Assembly (NCBI RefSeq): GCF_019331735.1
Contig: NZ_JAHBBH010000027.1
Span: forward strand, 1-33,688
DNA from: Bifidobacterium miconis
Lineage (GTDB): Bacteria; Actinomycetota; Actinomycetes; Actinomycetales; Bifidobacteriaceae
Direction of reading: 5' to 3'
Length of the DNA stretch: 33,688 bases
Shown here: positions 20,608 through 29,054 of the stretch, one piece after another
Numbering within the stretch: the first letter of the stretch is position 1
How the letters are laid out: the number at the start of each line of letters is the position of its first letter
The notes under the pieces: generated by a model
What the model was told of the DNA's origin: nothing
Seen by the model: the letters and a program-made list of their open reading frames with translations, nothing else
Databases searched by the model: none
Made by a program: the position numbers and the translations under genes

Positions 20608-21555
20608 ATGGCTATTTTCGGTACCGGCGGCATCAAGGCGATGCCGAACCAGATCGCGGACGGCATCGTCGACCAGGTGCAGTCCGGCAGCGCGATCGGC
20701 GTGCTCTCGCAGCAGAAGGCGATGCGTTTCGGCGAGACCAGCATCGTCACGTTCGAGAACCGTCCCCGCGCCGAGTTCGTCGACGAGGGCGCGCAGAAGT
20801 CCTCGACGACCGGCTCGTTCGGCGTGGTCAAGACCGTGCCGCACAAGACGCAGGTCACCATGCGCTTCGACCAGGAAGTGCAGTGGGCCGACGCCGACTA
20901 CCAGCTCGGCATCATCAACAAGCTCGCCACCGAAGGCGCGAAGGCACTGTCCCGCGCGCTCGACCTTGGCGTGTTCTACCGACTCAACCCGCTGACCGGC
21001 AAGCCGATCACCGCGTGGACGAACTACCTGGACGCCACCGACAAGCGCGTGACGCGCACCGCCAGCCCGGACGTCGACGTGGAACAGGCCATCGGCCTGA
21101 TCCTCAATGACAAGGAAGGCTGGGACGTCAACGGCATCGCCATGAGCCGCGAGTTCGCGTTCAACCTCGCCACTTTGAAGGACACGCAGAAGCGCCCGCT
21201 CTACCCGGAGCTCGGCTATGGCGTGACCATGAACAGCTTCAAGGGCATCCCCGCGTCCGTGACCACGACCGTCAACGCGCCCGAATTCACCGCACCGGCC
21301 GAGGGTGACACCTACACGGTGCCGAAGGTCGGCGCGATCGTGGGCGACTGGAAGAACGGCATCTACTGGGGCGTGCAGCGCAACCTGCCGCTCGAGACCA
21401 TCACGTACGGCGATCCAGACGGTCAGGGCGACCTGCGCCGCAACAACCAGATCGCGCTCCGCCTGGAGATCCTGTACGCCTGGTACGTGTTCACCGACCG
21501 GTTCGCCGTCATCGAAGGCGACGCACCGGCCGCCACCACGAAGGCGGGCAAGTGA
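20608..21555 (+). CDS. Major capsid protein, HK97 fold
   Basis: 315 aa, AAGGAGG before the ATG. The N-terminal arm leads to FETSIVTFENRP-like GETSIVTFENRPRAEFVDEG, then PHKTQVTMRFDQEVQWADAD (E-loop/P-domain), and the helical core NKLATEGAKALSRALDLGVF. The C-terminal part has GDPDGQGDLRRNNQIALRLE. There is no N-terminal delta domain, in line with a separate scaffold. Expected to be the most abundant late protein. Confidence 0.9.
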   Translation: MAIFGTGGIKAMPNQIADGIVDQVQSGSAIGVLSQQKAMRFGETSIVTFENRPRAEFVDEGAQKSSTTGSFGVVKTVPHKTQVTMRFDQEVQWADADYQLGIINKLATEGAKALSRALDLGVFYRLNPLTGKPITAWTNYLDATDKRVTRTASPDVDVEQAIGLILNDKEGWDVNGIAMSREFAFNLATLKDTQKRPLYPELGYGVTMNSFKGIPASVTTTVNAPEFTAPAEGDTYTVPKVGAIVGDWKNGIYWGVQRNLPLETITYGDPDGQGDLRRNNQIALRLEILYAWYVFTDRFAVIEGDAPAATTKAGK

Positions 21556-22019
21556 TGAGCCAGGCAGTCGAATTCCACCACCTGACCAGCGGCGTGACGA
21601 ACGACGCGCATCAGGCCGTCATCGAAACCCAGTTCCTCGACGCGGACGGCAATCCGGTCGATCTCGGCGGTGGTTCCGCGGTTCCGGCGAATGGTTCACT
21701 TACGCCGGCGATGCTGGCCGGCTATGACGCGGGCACCGGGCACGGTCGCATCCCGCAGGTGAAGGCTGACGGCAGCGGTTTCGATCTGATCGATCCGGCG
21801 ACGCTCAAGGGCGCGAAGGGCGATCCGGGGCCGACTGGTCCGGCGGGTGCCGCAGGCGCTCGTGGCGCGACCGGCCCTGCCGGTCCGGCGGGCGCGGCGG
21901 GCAAGTCGGTGACCGCGATCGCGTTGACCGCGGACGCGGCCGGCAAGATCACGGGCGGCACTGTCACGTTCTCGGATAAGACCACGGCCGCGATCACCGT
22001 GACCACGGCCACGGCGTAA
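21555..22019 (+). CDS. Head fibre protein with collagen-like repeats
   Basis: 154 aa from ATG 21555, overlapping the capsid stop (TGATG). The N-terminal part (VEFHHLTSGVTNDAHQAVIE) is a capsid-binding head, followed by GKGDPGPTGPAGAAGARG-type Gly-X-Y repeats (about residues 86-117) and a C-terminal beta domain. Gly-X-Y stretches form trimeric collagen-like stalks; together they resemble capsid fibres such as phi29 gp8.5. It likely decorates the capsid surface. Confidence 0.85.
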   Translation: MSQAVEFHHLTSGVTNDAHQAVIETQFLDADGNPVDLGGGSAVPANGSLTPAMLAGYDAGTGHGRIPQVKADGSGFDLIDPATLKGAKGDPGPTGPAGAAGARGATGPAGPAGAAGKSVTAIALTADAAGKITGGTVTFSDKTTAAITVTTATA

Positions 22020-22030
22020 GGGAGGCCCTG

Positions 22031-22449
22031 ATGGCCGACGACGTTGAACCGCCGGTCGATCCGGGCATGCAGGTGCCGGCACCGCCGTTCGCCGTGCCGG
22101 ATGATCTGGCGAAACGCTGGCGTGCGTTGACCGACGACGAGACCGCGACGGCGGAGACGCTGCTCGAGGACGCGTCGGACAAGATCGTGACCGACTGCCC
22201 CGGTGGGCCGAGGCTTCCGTGGCCACGTTGCGGCGTGTCTGCTGTGCGATGGTCAAACGGGCCATGCTCAACCGGGACGTGGCCGGGGTGACGCAGGGCA
22301 CGCAGACCGCGAACGGGTTCACGGAATCGTATTCGTACAGCAACCCGGACGGGGACCTGTATCTGACGAAGTCGGAACTAAGGTCGTTGGGCTGCGGCGT
22401 GCAACGCATGTGGTCGATCGACCTCGCAAACGGGGAGGCGGAATCGTGA
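22031..22449 (+). pseudogene. Head-tail connector (Gp15/Gp19-like) with a frameshift
   Basis: The first 56 codons (MADDVEPPVDPGMQVPAPPF...ASDKIVTDCP) continue in another frame as RWAEASVATLRRVCCAMVKR and on to LANGEAES. The break is at CCCC (22198-22201); adding one C restores a single 139-aa protein. The unshifted frame runs only to 22291. Intact, it would be the ring protein attached to the portal. A genuine mutation, a sequencing error or -1 slippage at the CCCC are all possible; the tRNA could re-pair perfectly on CCC. Confidence 0.7.
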
Positions 22450-23081
22450 ACCGTTTGCATGGCGAACAGGTCACCGTCACATGGCGCGTGGACAGCGGGG
22501 AGCGTGACGGCGGCATGAATCCCATATGGCGGGAGGAGTCAGAGACGGTCGATGACGTGCTCGTCAAACCGGGCGCCGACTCGAACGCCACGGACTCCAA
22601 CCGCCCCGAAGGAGTCACCGTCGTGCTCACCCTGGCGTTCCCGCGCACGTGGACGTATCGCAGTCTCAGGGGCGCGATCGTCACCGTGCACGGCCACGGC
22701 TATCAGGTGGTTGGCGATCCGCTGCCGGTCGATGGCGGGATCACGCCAACCCGGTGGAATCTCACGGTCGAGCTGACCGATTCGGAGGGATATAGGCCCA
22801 TGAGCGCTCATGTGAAATTGAATCTGGCCGGTTTCACCGCTCTGCGGCGGGATTCGCGCACGTTGGGCGCGATCAAAACGGAGGCCGAGAAGCTCGCGGA
22901 GCGTGCGAACCAGCGCGCCCGCAGTGAATGCCCGCATCCCGAGCACGCGAAGTTCCGCGCGTTGGGTCCGATCCCCACCGAACCGGGTGCGGTCGCCATC
23001 GCCACTTCCACCGGTGATCCGGGTTGCTACAGGCACAACGCGAAGCACAACACGCTGGTCAACGCGTTGGGAGGCGGCTGA
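22446..23081 (+). CDS. Head closure protein fused in frame with a minor head/tail protein
   Basis: 211 aa from GTG 22446 (GTGA overlap). Residues 1-118 (EQVTVTWRVDSGERDGGMNP; GVTVVLTLAFPRTWTYRSLR) resemble SPP1 gp16-type head-closure proteins. Residues 119-211, from ATG 22800, look like a separate protein (MSAHVKLNLAGFTALRRDSR; ARSECPHPEHAKFRALGPIP). A ribosome site GGAGGG lies 9-14 nt before ATG 22800, so internal initiation may also give the 93-aa product. No stop separates the two. Confidence 0.65.
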   Translation: MNRLHGEQVTVTWRVDSGERDGGMNPIWREESETVDDVLVKPGADSNATDSNRPEGVTVVLTLAFPRTWTYRSLRGAIVTVHGHGYQVVGDPLPVDGGITPTRWNLTVELTDSEGYRPMSAHVKLNLAGFTALRRDSRTLGAIKTEAEKLAERANQRARSECPHPEHAKFRALGPIPTEPGAVAIATSTGDPGCYRHNAKHNTLVNALGGG

Positions 23082-23452
23082 TGGAACCCATCGAGAAGAC
23101 CGTCATCGACTGGCTCAACGCCGACCCGGATCTTACGGATTGGCCCGCGTCGATGGACGTGCCCGCAGACAGTTCGGCCGCACGGCCGTCCCGGTTCATA
23201 ACCGTGGAACGCACCGGCGGCACCGAGGAACCATTCCGGTCCCTGCCGTTGCTCGCCGTGCAGGTGTGGGGCGAATCCTCGTGGATCGTGGCCGAAACCG
23301 CGAGCCGGCTCGTGCTGCCCCGGTTGAAACGCCTGGTCGAACTCGACCCGGTCGCCCGCGTCGACGTCATCGGCGTGAGTCATTTCCCGGCCGCCGACGG
23401 GCGGCCACGCTATCAGATCATCATCCAACCCATTATTCAGGTTTTTGATTGA
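23081..23452 (+). CDS. Tail terminator / tail completion protein
   Basis: 123 aa: MEPIEKTVIDWLNADPDLTD, then PSRFITVERTGGTEEPFRSL, LAVQVWGESSWIVAETASRL and VDVIGVSHFPAADGRPRYQI follow the pattern of gp17-type minor tail proteins, which cap the tail tube. The ATG overlaps the previous stop, and the gene sits in the standard place before the tube protein. Confidence 0.8.
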   Translation: MEPIEKTVIDWLNADPDLTDWPASMDVPADSSAARPSRFITVERTGGTEEPFRSLPLLAVQVWGESSWIVAETASRLVLPRLKRLVELDPVARVDVIGVSHFPAADGRPRYQIIIQPIIQVFD

Positions 23453-23466
23453 AAGGAAGGCCGATT

Positions 23467-24048
23467 ATGGCCACTACGAACGACGCGACGAACGTCACGC
23501 TCGGCAAATTCAAGATCGGCGGCTACATCTATTGGGCGCCGCGCGGCACCGCATTGCCGACCGACTCCACTACCGCATTGCCGGCAGCCTACAAGCTGGT
23601 CGGCTATCTGAACGAGGACGGTCTGACGATCTCAACCGACACCGACACGACCGAGGTCAAGGACGCGAACGGCACGACCGTTCTGAAAGCCATCTCCAGC
23701 TACGCGGAATCCTACCAGTTCGTGCTCATCGAGACCATGAACGTGGAGGCCGCGAAACTCCGCTACGGCAGCGACAATGTCACCGGCCAGGACAAGAGCA
23801 TGACCATCAAGCACGCGATGCCCTCGGACGAGGATTTCGTGCTTGTGTTCGAGCTCGCCCGCACCGGCGGCGTGCTCGGCCGCATCGTCGTCGGCGTGGC
23901 GACCCGTTCGGAGTTCGGCGACCGCCAGGAGCATGCCGGCGACGCGGTCACCTACGACGTGACCGTCGCCGCGAACGACATGGACGGCACCGGCGTGACC
24001 GCTATCGAATACATTGGCATGCCTGCGCCGGCCACCGGCGGCAAGTGA
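23467..24048 (+). CDS. Major tail (tube) protein
   Basis: 193 aa, AGGAAGG before the ATG. VTLGKFKIGGYIYWAPRGTA, the tube beta-sandwich YLNEDGLTISTDTDTTEVKD, and a Thr/Ala-rich C-terminus with MPAPATGGK; position after the tail terminator and before the G/GT chaperones settles the call. Followed by a strong hairpin at 24062. Confidence 0.9.
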   Translation: MATTNDATNVTLGKFKIGGYIYWAPRGTALPTDSTTALPAAYKLVGYLNEDGLTISTDTDTTEVKDANGTTVLKAISSYAESYQFVLIETMNVEAAKLRYGSDNVTGQDKSMTIKHAMPSDEDFVLVFELARTGGVLGRIVVGVATRSEFGDRQEHAGDAVTYDVTVAANDMDGTGVTAIEYIGMPAPATGGK

Positions 24049-24061
24049 CCGTCTAATTCTT

Positions 24062-24101
24062 CCGTATGCGGGCTTCTTCTCACTTTCTTTCCCGCATACG
24101 G
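24062..24101 (+). terminator. Hairpin after the tail tube gene
   Basis: CCGTATGCGGG (24062-24072) and CCCGCATACGG (24091-24101) form an 11-bp perfect stem with an 18-nt pyrimidine-rich loop. It has no T-run. It probably lowers downstream expression so that the tube protein is made in excess of the chaperones, or stabilises the upstream mRNA. Confidence 0.6.
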
Positions 24102-24162
24102 ATCCCCCTCTCAACGTCGAACGAAGTGATTTTTCCCCATGTTTGAAACGAAGGAGTGAACC

Positions 24163-24471
24163 ATGAGCGCAAAGAAAATCCCGCAGGACCATCAGCCGAA
24201 GAAAAACGAGCCGAGGACCGTCGCCGTGGACGGCATCAGCGTGACCATCGACCCGACCGTCTTGGACGATTACATGGTCGTGCACCGGCTCGCGAAGATG
24301 CAGGACGGCGATCCGGTCGCCGCCGACAATCTCCTGTCCCAGATTCTGGGCGTCGACCAGTTCGAACGCGTGCTCGGCCAGCTCGCGTCCCGCAATCACG
24401 GGCGCATCCCCGGCAGCGTGTTCGCCGCGTTCCTCGAACAGTTGTTCAACAGTCTGAACCCAAACTCCTGA
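24163..24471 (+). CDS. Tail assembly chaperone (gpG-like)
   Basis: 102 aa (MSAKKIPQDHQPKKNEPRTV; then LDDYMVVHRLAKMQDGDPVA; ending LFNSLNPNS). AAGGAG lies before the ATG. Like lambda gpG it assists tail tube assembly around the tape measure, and it contains a -1 slippery heptamer 6 nt before its stop. Confidence 0.9.
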   Translation: MSAKKIPQDHQPKKNEPRTVAVDGISVTIDPTVLDDYMVVHRLAKMQDGDPVAADNLLSQILGVDQFERVLGQLASRNHGRIPGSVFAAFLEQLFNSLNPNS

Positions 24472-24941
24472 CGCTCGTACACGTGCTGCGCGAATGCCCC
24501 GACGCCCTCAGGGCGGACCTGCGACGCGTGTACGGGCTCGATTTGGACGACCTCGAAACAGGCCGATTGCGCGTCGGCGCGTGCGCGGATCTCGTCGCGA
24601 ACCTGCCGGCCGGCAGCATGACGTGGCGCCGATTGGACGTCGCGGCCGCGTGGACTCCGGTCGAATACATGCTCGCCGTGCAGGTCGACCAGATGAACAT
24701 GTGGATGTGGGGCAACGCCGACCCGAAGAAACGCGGGTCGAAACCGAAGCCGCTGCCGCGTCCCGGACGGGGTCACGCGGCGTCGAGGGACGACGGGACG
24801 ACCGGTTCGGACGGGCGTGAGCATCGTGTGCGCGCGATCGGCGTCCAACCGATGACATTGGGCGAATTCTCGCGTTGGCGCGCCCAACGGTTCGAGGATG
24901 CGCGCGTGGAGGAAAGCAGGCCGTTGGCCGGAAACACATAA
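24163..24941 (+). CDS. gpGT-like fusion made by -1 ribosomal frameshift
   Basis: Slippery heptamer C_CCA_AAC (24459-24465), 3 nt before the TGA. Shifting one base back reads CTC CTG ACG..., that is LLTLVHVLRECPDALRADLR and onward to TGA 24939-24941, giving about 259 aa. The C-terminal part (WTPVEYMLAVQVDQMNMWMW, PMTLGEFSRWRAQRFE) is the T-type domain. This matches the frameshifted G/GT pair of lambda-like siphoviruses. The downstream T frame has no own start of quality. Confidence 0.9.
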
Positions 24942-24960
24942 CCGAATAGAGGAGACCAGC

Positions 24961-27900
24961 ATGGCCGGCGGATATCAGTTGGCAACGGCGTATGTGGCGG
25001 TCGTGCCCAGCATGAAGGGCGTCGGCAAGGCCATCGAGGCCGCGTTCGAAGGACCCGCGAAGTCCACGGGACGCAAGTCTGGCGAAACGGCCGGCAGTGG
25101 GTTTTCCAGTGGTTTCGGCGCGAAACTGGGCGTGGTGTCGGGCGTGGCCTCATCGATCGCGAGCAAGGTCATCAACGTGTTCTCCGGCTTGTCCGGCCAG
25201 ATCATGGACGCGTCCGATTCGACGCAGAAGTTCGCGCAAACCCTCCAGTTCGCCGGTGTTTCCGACGGACAGATCAGGAAACTGACCGCGTCGACGCAGG
25301 ATTACGCGAACAGGACCGTGTACGGCATCGACGACATCCGCAACACGACCGCCCAGCTGGCGGCGAACGGCGTGCCAAACTACGACAAGCTCGCCGAGGC
25401 GGCCGGCAACCTCAACGCGGTCGCCGGCGGCAATGCGAACACGTTCAAAAGCGTCGCGATGATGCTCACGCAGACCGCGGGTGCTGGCAAGTTGACGACT
25501 GAGAACTGGAACCAGTTGTCCGACGCGATCCCGGGAGCCTCTGGCAAGCTGCAGGAAGCCATGCTGAAGAACGGCGCCTATACGGGCAACTTCCGCGACG
25601 CGATGGCCAAGGGCGAGATCACGGCCGACGAGTTCAACAAGGCCCTGATGGGCCTCGGCATGACCGACGTGGCCAAACAGGCCGCCGAAAGCACGTCGAC
25701 GTTCGAGGGCGCGTTCGGCAATCTCGAAGCCACGATAGTGGATGGTTCGGCGCAGATCGTCAACACGATCAAGCCCATGCTCACCGGCGCGGTCACCATT
25801 GTCGGAGACAAGGCCGGCGCCGCCCTCGCGTGGGTGAACGACGCCGTATCCGGAACCGTCAGCCTCATCGCCCAAGGCGATTTCACCGGCGCGTTCCGCA
25901 AGGCGTTCCACGTCGAGGAGGACAATCCCGTCGTGGACCTGATCCTCCGCGTCCGCAATGCGTTCATCGGACTGCGCGACCTGATCGCGAAGGGCGATTT
26001 CACCGGCGTGCTCCGCTCCGCATTCAACGTGGAGGAGGATTCGCCGCTCGTCGACGCGATCCTCAAGGCAAGGGACGCGGTCATCGACCTGTGGAACACC
26101 GTCAGGGAGAAACTGGCGGGACTCGGCCAATCCGCGTCCGGCTGGGTACAGCCATTAACCGACGCGCTGTTCGGACTCGCCGAGCTCGATCTGACCATAT
26201 TCGCGAACGCCGTCCAATTCGCGGCCGACGCATTGAAATGGTTCCTCGACAACGGCGCCATCGTCACGTCGATCATTGCCGGATTGGGCGGCGCGTTCGC
26301 GACGCTCAAGATCGGTCAGGGCATCACGGCCGGCATCACCACGTTCAGGAATTTGGGCGCCGCCGCGTCCCTGGCGTTCGACGCGATCAAATCCGGCAAT
26401 GGCGTGTTCGCGACCATATCGGATGCGATCGGCCTGCTTGATCCGAAGGCCGGCGGTCTCCTGTCCAATCTCGGCGGCATTGCTGGCAAGCTCGCCGGCC
26501 TGCAGAAAGCCGCAACGGAAGCGGGAGGCGGCATCAGGGGCCTGTCCACCGCATTGGGGCTTGGACCGTGGGGACTGGTCGTCGCGGGCATCGCCACGGT
26601 CGTCGCCGGCCTGGTCTGGTTCTTCACCCAGACCGAGACCGGCCGTCAAATGTGGTCCTCGTTCACATCGTGGCTGTCCGAAACATGGACCGGGCTCGTG
26701 GAAGGCGCGAAGGCCCTGTGGAACGGGCTGGGCGAGTTCTTCACCGGCCTGTGGGGGTCGATCACGGGCGGCGTGCAGACCGCTTGGAACGGTGTCACCG
26801 CGTTCTTCACCGGCCTATGGACGTCGATCAGCCTCGGCGTTTCCACCGCATGGAACGGCATCACCACGTTCCTCACGGGCGTGTGGACCGGCATCGTCGC
26901 GACGGCGACCACGATATTCACGAACGTCCAGACCGCCATCGTCAACGTGTTCACCGTGCTCGGCGCGCTCATCGTCGCCCCATTGCAGGCGATCCAAACC
27001 GGCATCAGCACCGTGTTCGGCTGGATACTCTCGTTCATCACCCAGCAGATGAACAGCACGAACGCCGTGTGGAGCACCGTGTGGGCGGCGATCTACACGG
27101 TCGTGTCCACGGTCTTCGGACTGATACAGGGTTTCATCTCGACGGTGGTGAACGCGATCCGCACCATCATCGTCGTGTTCCTCGACCTGTTGAAGGGCGA
27201 CTGGAGCGGCGCGTGGAATGAGATCAAATCGTTCTTCACGACCACATGGAACGGCATCAAATCGTTCCTGTCGACCATTCTCGCCGGGATCAAGAGCGTT
27301 TGGACCACCGTGTGGACGGCCGTCAGCCAGTTCTTCACGAACGTGTGGAACGGTATCGTCAAATTCTTCACGCCGATCATCAACGGCATCAAAACCACGA
27401 TCACGAGCGTGCTCAACGCGATCAAAAGCGTGTGGACGAGCATCTGGAACGCTATCAAATCCGTCGCCTCCAGCATTTGGAACGCGATCAGCTCGACGGT
27501 ATCCTCGTGCATCAACAAGGTGCGCGGCACGATCACGAGCGTGCTCAACGCGATTCAAAGCGTGTGGAACAGCGTGTGGACCGCCGTCGGCTCGTTCCTG
27601 TCGCGTATCTGGAACGGGATCACGCAGGCGGTGTCCAACGGCATCCGCACCGTGAGCAACACCGTCGGGCGAATCAAAAGCACCGTGCTCGGCGCCGTGT
27701 CCGGGGCCGGCCGATGGCTGTACGATACGGGCCGGCAGATCATCAGCGGTCTGATCGACGGCATCGGCGGCGCGATGAGCTGGCTGAAGACCACGATCAG
27801 CAACCTGGGCAGCAGCGTGCTCAACTGGGCGAAAAGCGTACTGCACATCCACTCGCCGTCGCGCGTGTTCCGAGATCAGGTCGGCCGGTGGATACCCGCC

Positions 27901-28239
27901 GGCATGGCCCAGGGCATCGACGAGGCGTCCGGCCTCGTCGAGGACAGCATCAACGGTCTGACCGGCATGCTGCCGACCATCAGCCTGAAAACCGACACGA
28001 GTCGGCTCGATGCCATGTCCGCGTACCGGCCGCTCATCGCCGACGGCCGTGTCTCCTACACGATGGAAAACAGGACGGCCAACTACGCGACCAAACAGGA
28101 CATCATCGACGCGATCGACGCGGCCCTCGCCGCCGGGATCACGCTCAACCTGAATGATCGCGGCGGCGAGGTCATGGCCGGCAAACTCGCCAAACCGATG
28201 GCGTATGAGCTCGACACGTTGACACGCCTCGGCCGCTAA
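24961..28239 (+). CDS. Tape measure protein
   Basis: 1092 aa, GAGGAGA before the ATG. N-terminal tape-measure domain (TAYVAVVPSMKGVGKAIEAA; LTASTQDYANRTVYGIDDIR; TAGAGKLTTENWNQLSDAIP). A 39-residue duplicate (GDFTGAFRKAFHVEEDNPVV and GDFTGVLRSAFNVEEDSPLV) lies around residues 305-370. The central hydrophobic region is followed by about 30 Trp/Phe repeats (TAWNGVTAFFTGLWTSI-type). The C-terminus has HSPSRVFRDQVGRWIPAGMA. At about 0.15 nm per residue, a tail near 160 nm is expected. No obvious lytic domain. Confidence 0.95.
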   Translation: MAGGYQLATAYVAVVPSMKGVGKAIEAAFEGPAKSTGRKSGETAGSGFSSGFGAKLGVVSGVASSIASKVINVFSGLSGQIMDASDSTQKFAQTLQFAGVSDGQIRKLTASTQDYANRTVYGIDDIRNTTAQLAANGVPNYDKLAEAAGNLNAVAGGNANTFKSVAMMLTQTAGAGKLTTENWNQLSDAIPGASGKLQEAMLKNGAYTGNFRDAMAKGEITADEFNKALMGLGMTDVAKQAAESTSTFEGAFGNLEATIVDGSAQIVNTIKPMLTGAVTIVGDKAGAALAWVNDAVSGTVSLIAQGDFTGAFRKAFHVEEDNPVVDLILRVRNAFIGLRDLIAKGDFTGVLRSAFNVEEDSPLVDAILKARDAVIDLWNTVREKLAGLGQSASGWVQPLTDALFGLAELDLTIFANAVQFAADALKWFLDNGAIVTSIIAGLGGAFATLKIGQGITAGITTFRNLGAAASLAFDAIKSGNGVFATISDAIGLLDPKAGGLLSNLGGIAGKLAGLQKAATEAGGGIRGLSTALGLGPWGLVVAGIATVVAGLVWFFTQTETGRQMWSSFTSWLSETWTGLVEGAKALWNGLGEFFTGLWGSITGGVQTAWNGVTAFFTGLWTSISLGVSTAWNGITTFLTGVWTGIVATATTIFTNVQTAIVNVFTVLGALIVAPLQAIQTGISTVFGWILSFITQQMNSTNAVWSTVWAAIYTVVSTVFGLIQGFISTVVNAIRTIIVVFLDLLKGDWSGAWNEIKSFFTTTWNGIKSFLSTILAGIKSVWTTVWTAVSQFFTNVWNGIVKFFTPIINGIKTTITSVLNAIKSVWTSIWNAIKSVASSIWNAISSTVSSCINKVRGTITSVLNAIQSVWNSVWTAVGSFLSRIWNGITQAVSNGIRTVSNTVGRIKSTVLGAVSGAGRWLYDTGRQIISGLIDGIGGAMSWLKTTISNLGSSVLNWAKSVLHIHSPSRVFRDQVGRWIPAGMAQGIDEASGLVEDSINGLTGMLPTISLKTDTSRLDAMSAYRPLIADGRVSYTMENRTANYATKQDIIDAIDAALAAGITLNLNDRGGEVMAGKLAKPMAYELDTLTRLGR

Positions 28240-28260
28240 TCCAAAAGAGGGAGAAACATC

Positions 28261-29043
28261 ATGCTCTGCCAGCGACGCATGCTCCTGCCGCATATTGAAA
28301 GTCCCATGCTCAACAACGTGCCGTTGGAGCGCATGATGTTCTCCCTGTCCTCCGGCGGGATGACCATCGACGCGGTCGAATCGTCGGTGAGCGTGCAGGA
28401 CATGCCTGGCCGTGACGGCCGGCTCGACCTGACTCTCACCGACCCCACCGGGGCCGCGTACATGGGCAATCGAGACATTACGCTCAACCTGTATTCGATC
28501 GGCACCGAGGACGACATCCTCGCCGCCAAGCAACGGCTCACCGCCCTGTCCGGCACCATGGTCACGCTCTCATGGCGTGGACTGCCCGGCCATTATCGGG
28601 GACGGTTAGGTCTTGGCGCGTGGAACGACAAGTGGGCCGGCGGCCATCTGGTCGCCACCTTGGTCACCATAACGGTCAACGCGTACCCGTATTTGATCGG
28701 CCGCAAACTCTCCATCACGCTCCAACCGGGAGTGAACACGATCCGGGTCAAAGGCAACCGGCCATGCTGGCCCATATGGACGCTCACTCCCGCAAGCGGG
28801 GCCAAGACCGTCGATGCGCAGGACGCGCACGGCCACAAGCTCACATTCACGTCTGTCACGGCGATCACGGGCGACATCACCATTGAAACGGATCCGGACT
28901 CGCGTGAGCTGCGCGTCAACGGCAACCTCATGACGCCAACGCTTGACAGCGACTACTTTCCCCTGTTGCCGGGCGCGAACACGCTCACGCTGGCCGGCAT
29001 AGCATCGGCCAGCGTCGCCTACCAGCCGCTTACTCTTATCTAG
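28261..29043 (+). CDS. Distal tail protein (Dit)
   Basis: 260 aa. A GGGAGAAA ribosome site precedes the ATG. N-terminal ring domain (PLERMMFSLSSGGMTIDAVE; DMPGRDGRLDLTLTDPTGAA; YRGRLGLGAWNDKWAGGHLV) and a C-terminal galectin-like domain (LRVNGNLMTPTLDSDYFPLL). It joins the tail tube to the baseplate. Position between tape measure and Tal agrees. Confidence 0.85.
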   Translation: MLCQRRMLLPHIESPMLNNVPLERMMFSLSSGGMTIDAVESSVSVQDMPGRDGRLDLTLTDPTGAAYMGNRDITLNLYSIGTEDDILAAKQRLTALSGTMVTLSWRGLPGHYRGRLGLGAWNDKWAGGHLVATLVTITVNAYPYLIGRKLSITLQPGVNTIRVKGNRPCWPIWTLTPASGAKTVDAQDAHGHKLTFTSVTAITGDITIETDPDSRELRVNGNLMTPTLDSDYFPLLPGANTLTLAGIASASVAYQPLTLI

Positions 29044-29054
29044 GAGCATCTCAC

